Below are positions 46,058 to 49,327 of a stretch of 49,327 bases of DNA, one piece after another. The first letter of the stretch is position 1; the number at the start of each line of letters is the position of its first letter. This stretch comes from Flavonifractor avistercoris (GTDB lineage Bacteria > Bacillota > Clostridia > Oscillospirales > Oscillospiraceae), in assembly GCA_019119085.1 (NCBI GenBank), contig DWXT01000192.1:1-49327 (forward strand). The letters run 5' to 3'. The translations under genes and the position numbers were made by a program. Below the pieces are notes generated by a model that was not told the DNA's origin, did not search any database, and saw only the letters and a list, made by a program, of their open reading frames with translations.

Positions 46058-48634
46058 ATGAGCGAGAGCTACACCTTTACCGTCAACGGCGTTTCCCGCA
46101 CCACCCATAAGGAGGAGCCCCTGCTCCGCTACCTGCGGGACGAGCTGCGCCTCACCTCCGTCAAGGACGGGTGCAGCGAGGGGGCCTGCGGCACCTGCAC
46201 CATCCTGGTGGACGGCAGGGCCGTCCGCGCCTGCATCCTCACCACCAAAAAGGCGGCGGGCAAGTCCATCCTTACGGTGGAGGGCCTGTCCCCGGAGGAG
46301 CAGGAGGCCTTTGTCTACGCCTTCGGGGCGGTGGGGGCGGTGCAGTGCGGCTTCTGCATCCCCGGCATGGTGCTCTCCGGCAAGGCCCTGCTGGACGTCA
46401 ACCCCAACCCCACCGAAGCGGAGATCAAGAAGGCCATCCGGGGCAATGTCTGCCGGTGCACCGGCTACAAGAAGATCATCGAGGGCATCGCCCTGGCCGG
46501 GGCCATCCTCCGGGGGGAGGCGGAAATCGACCCCACATTGGAGGAGGGCGCGGCCTTCGGCGTGGGCGACCGGGCCTTCCGGGCCGACGTGCGGGGCAAG
46601 GTGCTGGGCACCGGGGAGTACTGCGACGATCTGTACCTGGACGGCATGGTGTACGCCTCCGCCGTCCGCTCCCAGTACCCCCGGGCCAGGGTGCTGGACA
46701 TCGACGCCGGCGCGGCCCTGGCCCTGCCGGGGGTGCTGGCCGTCCTCACCGCCGAGGACGTGCCCCACAACAAGGTGGGCCACATCCAGCAGGACTGGGA
46801 CGTGATGATCGCCAAGGGGGACATCACCCGCTGCGTGGGGGACGCCATCTGCCTGGTGGTGGCGGAGACGGAGGAGATCCTGAAGCAGGCCAAGGCCCTG
46901 GTGAAGATCGACTACGAGCCCCTGGAGCCGGTGCGCACCATCCAGAACGCCATGGCCGCCGACGCCCCCAGGCTCCACCCCAACGGCAACCTGTGCCAGC
47001 AGCGCCACGTCACCCGAGGGGACGCCAAGACCGCCCTGGCCAACTCCAAGTACGTGGTCACCCAGTCCTACCGCACCCCCTTCACCGAGCACGCCTTCCT
47101 GGAGCCGGAGTGCGCCGTGGCCTTCCCCTACAAGGACGGCGTGAAGGTGTACACCTCCGACCAGGGGGTGTACGACACCCGCAAGGAGATCTCCATCATG
47201 CTGGGGTGGGAGCCCGAGCGCATCGTGGTGGAGAACAAGCTGGTGGGCGGCGGCTTCGGCGGCAAGGAGGACGTGTCGGTGCAGCACCTGGCGGTGCTGG
47301 CCGCCCTGAAGGTCAACCGCCCGGTGAAGGCGAAGCTGACCCGGCAGGAGTCCATCAACTTCCACCCCAAGCGCCACTACATGGAGGGCACCTTCACCCT
47401 GGGCTGCGACGAGAACGGCATCTTTACCGGCCTGGACTGCGAGATCTACTTCGACACCGGGGCCTATGCCTCCCTGTGCGGCCCGGTGCTGGAACGGGCC
47501 TGCACCCACTCGGTGGGGCCCTACTGCTACCAGAACACCGACATCCGTGGCTACGGCTACTACACCAACAACCCCCCCGCCGGGGCCTTCCGGGGTTTCG
47601 GCGTGTGCCAGAGCGAGTTCGCCCTGGAGTCCAACATCAACCTGCTGGCCGAGAAGGTGGGCATATCCCCCTGGGAGATCCGCTTCCGCAACGCCATCGA
47701 GCCGGGAAAGGCCCTCCCCAACGGCCAGATCGCCGACTGCTCCACCGCCCTGAAGGAGACCCTGCTGGCGGTGAAGGACGTGTATGAGCGCAACGCCGAC
47801 CACGCCGGCATCGCCTGCGCCATGAAGAACTCCGGCGTGGGCGTGGGCCTGCCCGACAAGGGGCGGGCCAGGCTGGCGGTGCGGGGCGGGAAGGTGGAGC
47901 TGTACGCCGCCGCCTCCGACATCGGCCAGGGCTGCGCCACCGTGTTCCTCCAGATCCTGGCCCAGGCCACCGGCCTGCCCCGGGAGAAGCTGGTGAACAT
48001 GGGGGCCAACTCCGAGGTAGCCCCCGACTCGGGCACCACCTCCGGCTCCCGCCAGACCCTGATCACCGGCGAGGCGGTGCGCATGGCCGCCGCCGAGCTG
48101 AAGGCGGATCTGGACGGCGCCGACGGGGATCTGTCCGCCCTGGAGGGCCTGGAGTATTCTGCCGAGTTCTTCGACCCCACCGACAAGCTGGGCGACCACA
48201 AGCCCAACCCCAAGAGCCACGTGGCCTACGGCTTCGCCACCCACGTGGTGATCCTGGATGAGGTTGGCCGCGTCAAAGAGGTGTGGGCCGCCCACGACTC
48301 GGGCAAGGTGGTCAACCCCACCTCCATCCAGGGGCAGATCGAGGGGGGCGTGCTCATGGGCCTGGGCTACGCCCTCACCGAGGACTTCCCCCTGAAGGAC
48401 TGTGTGCCCCAGGCCAAGTTCGGCACCCTGGGCCTCATGCGGGCCGACCAGATCCCCCACATCCACGCCATCTATGTGGAGAAGGAGGAGCTGCTCCCCT
48501 TCGCCTACGGGGCCAAGGGCATCGGGGAGATTGCCACCATCCCCACCGCACCGGCGGCCCAGGGGGCCTACTACGCCCGGGATCACGTGCTGCGCACCTC
48601 CCTGCCCATGGAGCACACCTTTTATAAAAAATGA
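46058..48634 (+). CDS. xdhD: Selenium-dependent xanthine dehydrogenase, fused small and large subunits
   Basis: An 858-residue molybdenum hydroxylase. N-terminal [2Fe-2S] domain (GCSEGACGTCTILVDG, about 38-53), second [2Fe-2S] domain (QCGFCIPGMVLSG about 96, NVCRCTGYKK about 130), then the Mo domain with VGGGFGGKEDVS (about 397), GAFRGFGVCQSEFALE (about 509), SGSRQTLITGEAV and the catalytic Glu in AKGIGEIATIPTAPA (about 823). It has no FAD domain, so an outside partner such as YgfK must take the electrons. The selenium of this group is a labile cofactor ligand, not selenocysteine; no in-frame TGA occurs. ATG at 46058 with AAGAGGA; 80 bp after ygfK. Confidence 0.9.
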   Translation: MSESYTFTVNGVSRTTHKEEPLLRYLRDELRLTSVKDGCSEGACGTCTILVDGRAVRACILTTKKAAGKSILTVEGLSPEEQEAFVYAFGAVGAVQCGFCIPGMVLSGKALLDVNPNPTEAEIKKAIRGNVCRCTGYKKIIEGIALAGAILRGEAEIDPTLEEGAAFGVGDRAFRADVRGKVLGTGEYCDDLYLDGMVYASAVRSQYPRARVLDIDAGAALALPGVLAVLTAEDVPHNKVGHIQQDWDVMIAKGDITRCVGDAICLVVAETEEILKQAKALVKIDYEPLEPVRTIQNAMAADAPRLHPNGNLCQQRHVTRGDAKTALANSKYVVTQSYRTPFTEHAFLEPECAVAFPYKDGVKVYTSDQGVYDTRKEISIMLGWEPERIVVENKLVGGGFGGKEDVSVQHLAVLAALKVNRPVKAKLTRQESINFHPKRHYMEGTFTLGCDENGIFTGLDCEIYFDTGAYASLCGPVLERACTHSVGPYCYQNTDIRGYGYYTNNPPAGAFRGFGVCQSEFALESNINLLAEKVGISPWEIRFRNAIEPGKALPNGQIADCSTALKETLLAVKDVYERNADHAGIACAMKNSGVGVGLPDKGRARLAVRGGKVELYAAASDIGQGCATVFLQILAQATGLPREKLVNMGANSEVAPDSGTTSGSRQTLITGEAVRMAAAELKADLDGADGDLSALEGLEYSAEFFDPTDKLGDHKPNPKSHVAYGFATHVVILDEVGRVKEVWAAHDSGKVVNPTSIQGQIEGGVLMGLGYALTEDFPLKDCVPQAKFGTLGLMRADQIPHIHAIYVEKEELLPFAYGAKGIGEIATIPTAPAAQGAYYARDHVLRTSLPMEHTFYKK

Positions 48635-48638
48635 CGGC

Positions 48639-48664
48639 GCGGGCCGCCCTCTGCGGCGGCCCGC
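48639..48664 (+). terminator. Hairpin after xdhD
   Basis: GCGGGCCGCC and GGCGGCCCGC form a 10-bp stem with no T tract. It may end or weaken transcription before the dpaL promoter. Confidence 0.5.
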
Positions 48665-48696
48665 ACTCCCTGAGAAAACAGCCTTTTTGGCGTAAA

Positions 48697-48713
48697 CCTA
48701 AAAATTTTTTAGG
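48697..48713. promoter_or_regulatory. Purine-cluster operator, copy 3
   Basis: CCTAAAAATTTTTTAGG, a perfect palindrome apart from its centre, about 70 bp upstream of the predicted dpaL start site. Confidence 0.75.
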
Positions 48714-48740
48714 ATTCCGATATTTTTTTCAGAAACCCCC

Positions 48741-48768
48741 TTGACAACCGGGAAACCCGTGGTATGAT
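48741..48768 (+). promoter_or_regulatory. dpaL promoter
   Basis: TTGACA (48741-48746), 16-bp spacer, TATGAT (48763-48768); the spacer holds a CCGGGAAACCCG palindrome. Confidence 0.75.
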
Positions 48769-48825
48769 GGTGTTGCAAAATAAAAAGTAAGCCATGCTTC
48801 AAAATAATTTGGAGGCGACACCCCC

Positions 48826-49254
48826 ATGAAAGACCAGATCAAGTGGGTCCTCAACCGGATGCCCAGAAGCGAGGATCAAAACCTGCCCATCATGGCCCTG
48901 CCCAACGTGGCCAAGGCCCGGTTCTTCCACGGCTCCTTTCCCCAGTACACCATCACCCCCCTGGCCCGGCTGGACGGCATGGCCAGGTACCTGGGGCTGG
49001 GCGGCCTGTACGTGAAGGACGAGAGCTACCGCTTCGGCCTCAACGCCTTCAAGGTGCTGGGCGGGTCCTTCGCCATGGCCAGGTACATCGCCAAGGAGAT
49101 GGGCCGGGACGTGTCCGAGCTGACCTACGACTACCTGACCAGCGAGGCCTTCCGGCGGGAGTTCGGGCAGGCCACCTTCTTCACCGCCACCGACGGCAAC
49201 CACGGCCGGGGCGTGGCGTGGGCGGCCAACAAGCTGGGCCAGCCCCAACCTTGA
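48826..49254 (+). pseudogene. dpaL: Diaminopropionate ammonia-lyase, 3' truncated at a sequence junction
   Basis: The first 139 residues read as a DpaL (YgeX) protein, a PLP enzyme splitting 2,3-diaminopropionate to pyruvate and ammonia; family length is about 400. It has NAFKVLGGSF with the PLP Lys76 and TATDGNHGRGVAWAANKLGQ (the phosphate-binding region). After Gln139 (base 49242) the homology stops and a stop codon follows three residues later. I cannot tell a real truncation from an assembly join at the contig end, so the intact gene may exist in the genome. ATG with TTGGAGG 7 nt upstream. Promoter and operator copy 3 precede it. Confidence 0.75.
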
Positions 49255-49327
49255 CACGGCCGCAAACCTGACGGGGGAAATGCTGGGCGAGCTGTATGTC
49301 ATTAAGCCGGACGTTTATGAGCGCGAC
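49243..49327 (+). other. Unrelated tail after the dpaL break
   Basis: The last 85 bases do not continue dpaL. A frame offset by one from dpaL is open to the window end and reads DTAANLTGEMLGELYVIKPD, then VYERD. It looks like real coding sequence, but I do not recognise the protein. Confidence 0.55.

Noticed and set aside
46058..48634. Selenocysteine-encoding TGA in the selenium-dependent xanthine dehydrogenase
   Set aside because: The reading frame has no internal TGA; in this enzyme group selenium is a labile ligand at the Mo centre rather than selenocysteine.

Overview
The window is about 63-65% GC chromosomal DNA from an anaerobic, probably spore-forming gut clostridium. The gene set (electron-bifurcating [FeFe] hydrogenase, rubrerythrin, YlbJ-like sporulation protein, selenium/molybdenum purine catabolism) fits the Oscillospiraceae, of the Flavonifractor/Lawsonibacter/Intestinimonas kind; this is inferred from gene content and wording of proteins, not from a search. 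About 48 protein genes are supported. I see no rRNA, tRNA, CRISPR array, prophage or transposase gene.

Layout. 0.1-9.4 kb: a mix of small transporter and regulator units: an NSS-family Na+ symporter, a cobalamin-riboswitch-controlled ECF S component with an unknown partner, DUF3842, an AEC permease, MarR/YczE, rubrerythrin, and an ornithine/alanine-racemase-like gene followed by a LytTR two-component pair. 9.4-13.7 kb: a GntR(YtrA)-ABC exporter operon and a sigma factor/anti-sigma-like pair. 13.7-16.7 kb: a repeat-rich zone and the serC-serA serine pathway. 16.8-25.9 kb: two consecutive hydrogenase operons, first a regulatory/sensory one (DRTGG, HATPase, HsfB-like hydrogenase, DRTGG, PHP), then hydC-HATPase-ferredoxin-hydB-hydA behind a promoter region with a Rex operator. 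26-38.2 kb: a Vat-like acetyltransferase, an M24 peptidase, DegV, TetR, DUF4180, a YlbJ-like protein, a GH3 lipoprotein, RNase R, SecG and a BceAB-type peptide-resistance transporter. 38.4-49.3 kb: a purine (xanthine/urate) catabolic cluster: ridA, NCS2 permease, YheO-type regulator, ssnA, ygfK, xdhD and the start of dpaL.

How the genes work together. In the purine cluster the NCS2 permease would bring in xanthine or urate, XdhD and YgfK would supply the Mo/Fe-S/flavin redox steps, SsnA an amidohydrolase step, DpaL would cleave 2,3-diaminopropionate and RidA would deal with the reactive enamine/imine released. Three copies of one AT-rich palindrome (CTAAAAATTTTTTAG or a near match) lie in front of the permease, between the regulator and ssnA, and in front of dpaL, so I predict a small regulon under the adjacent YheO-type protein. 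The hydrogenase operons would couple NADH and ferredoxin oxidation to H2 production, with Rex reading the NADH/NAD+ ratio.

The most unusual signal is a non-coding element seen three times (after serC, in front of the PHP gene, after ssnA). Each copy has the same order of parts: a duplicated gene terminus of 60-93 bp, an inverted copy of the outer edge of that duplicated segment, three conserved hairpins in fixed order, and then the second copy of the gene terminus starting directly against the third hairpin. The genes stay intact. I do not know a described element with this architecture. Other repeat families are present too, one of which has been absorbed in frame into RNase R. The last 85 bases of the window do not continue dpaL and look like a junction.
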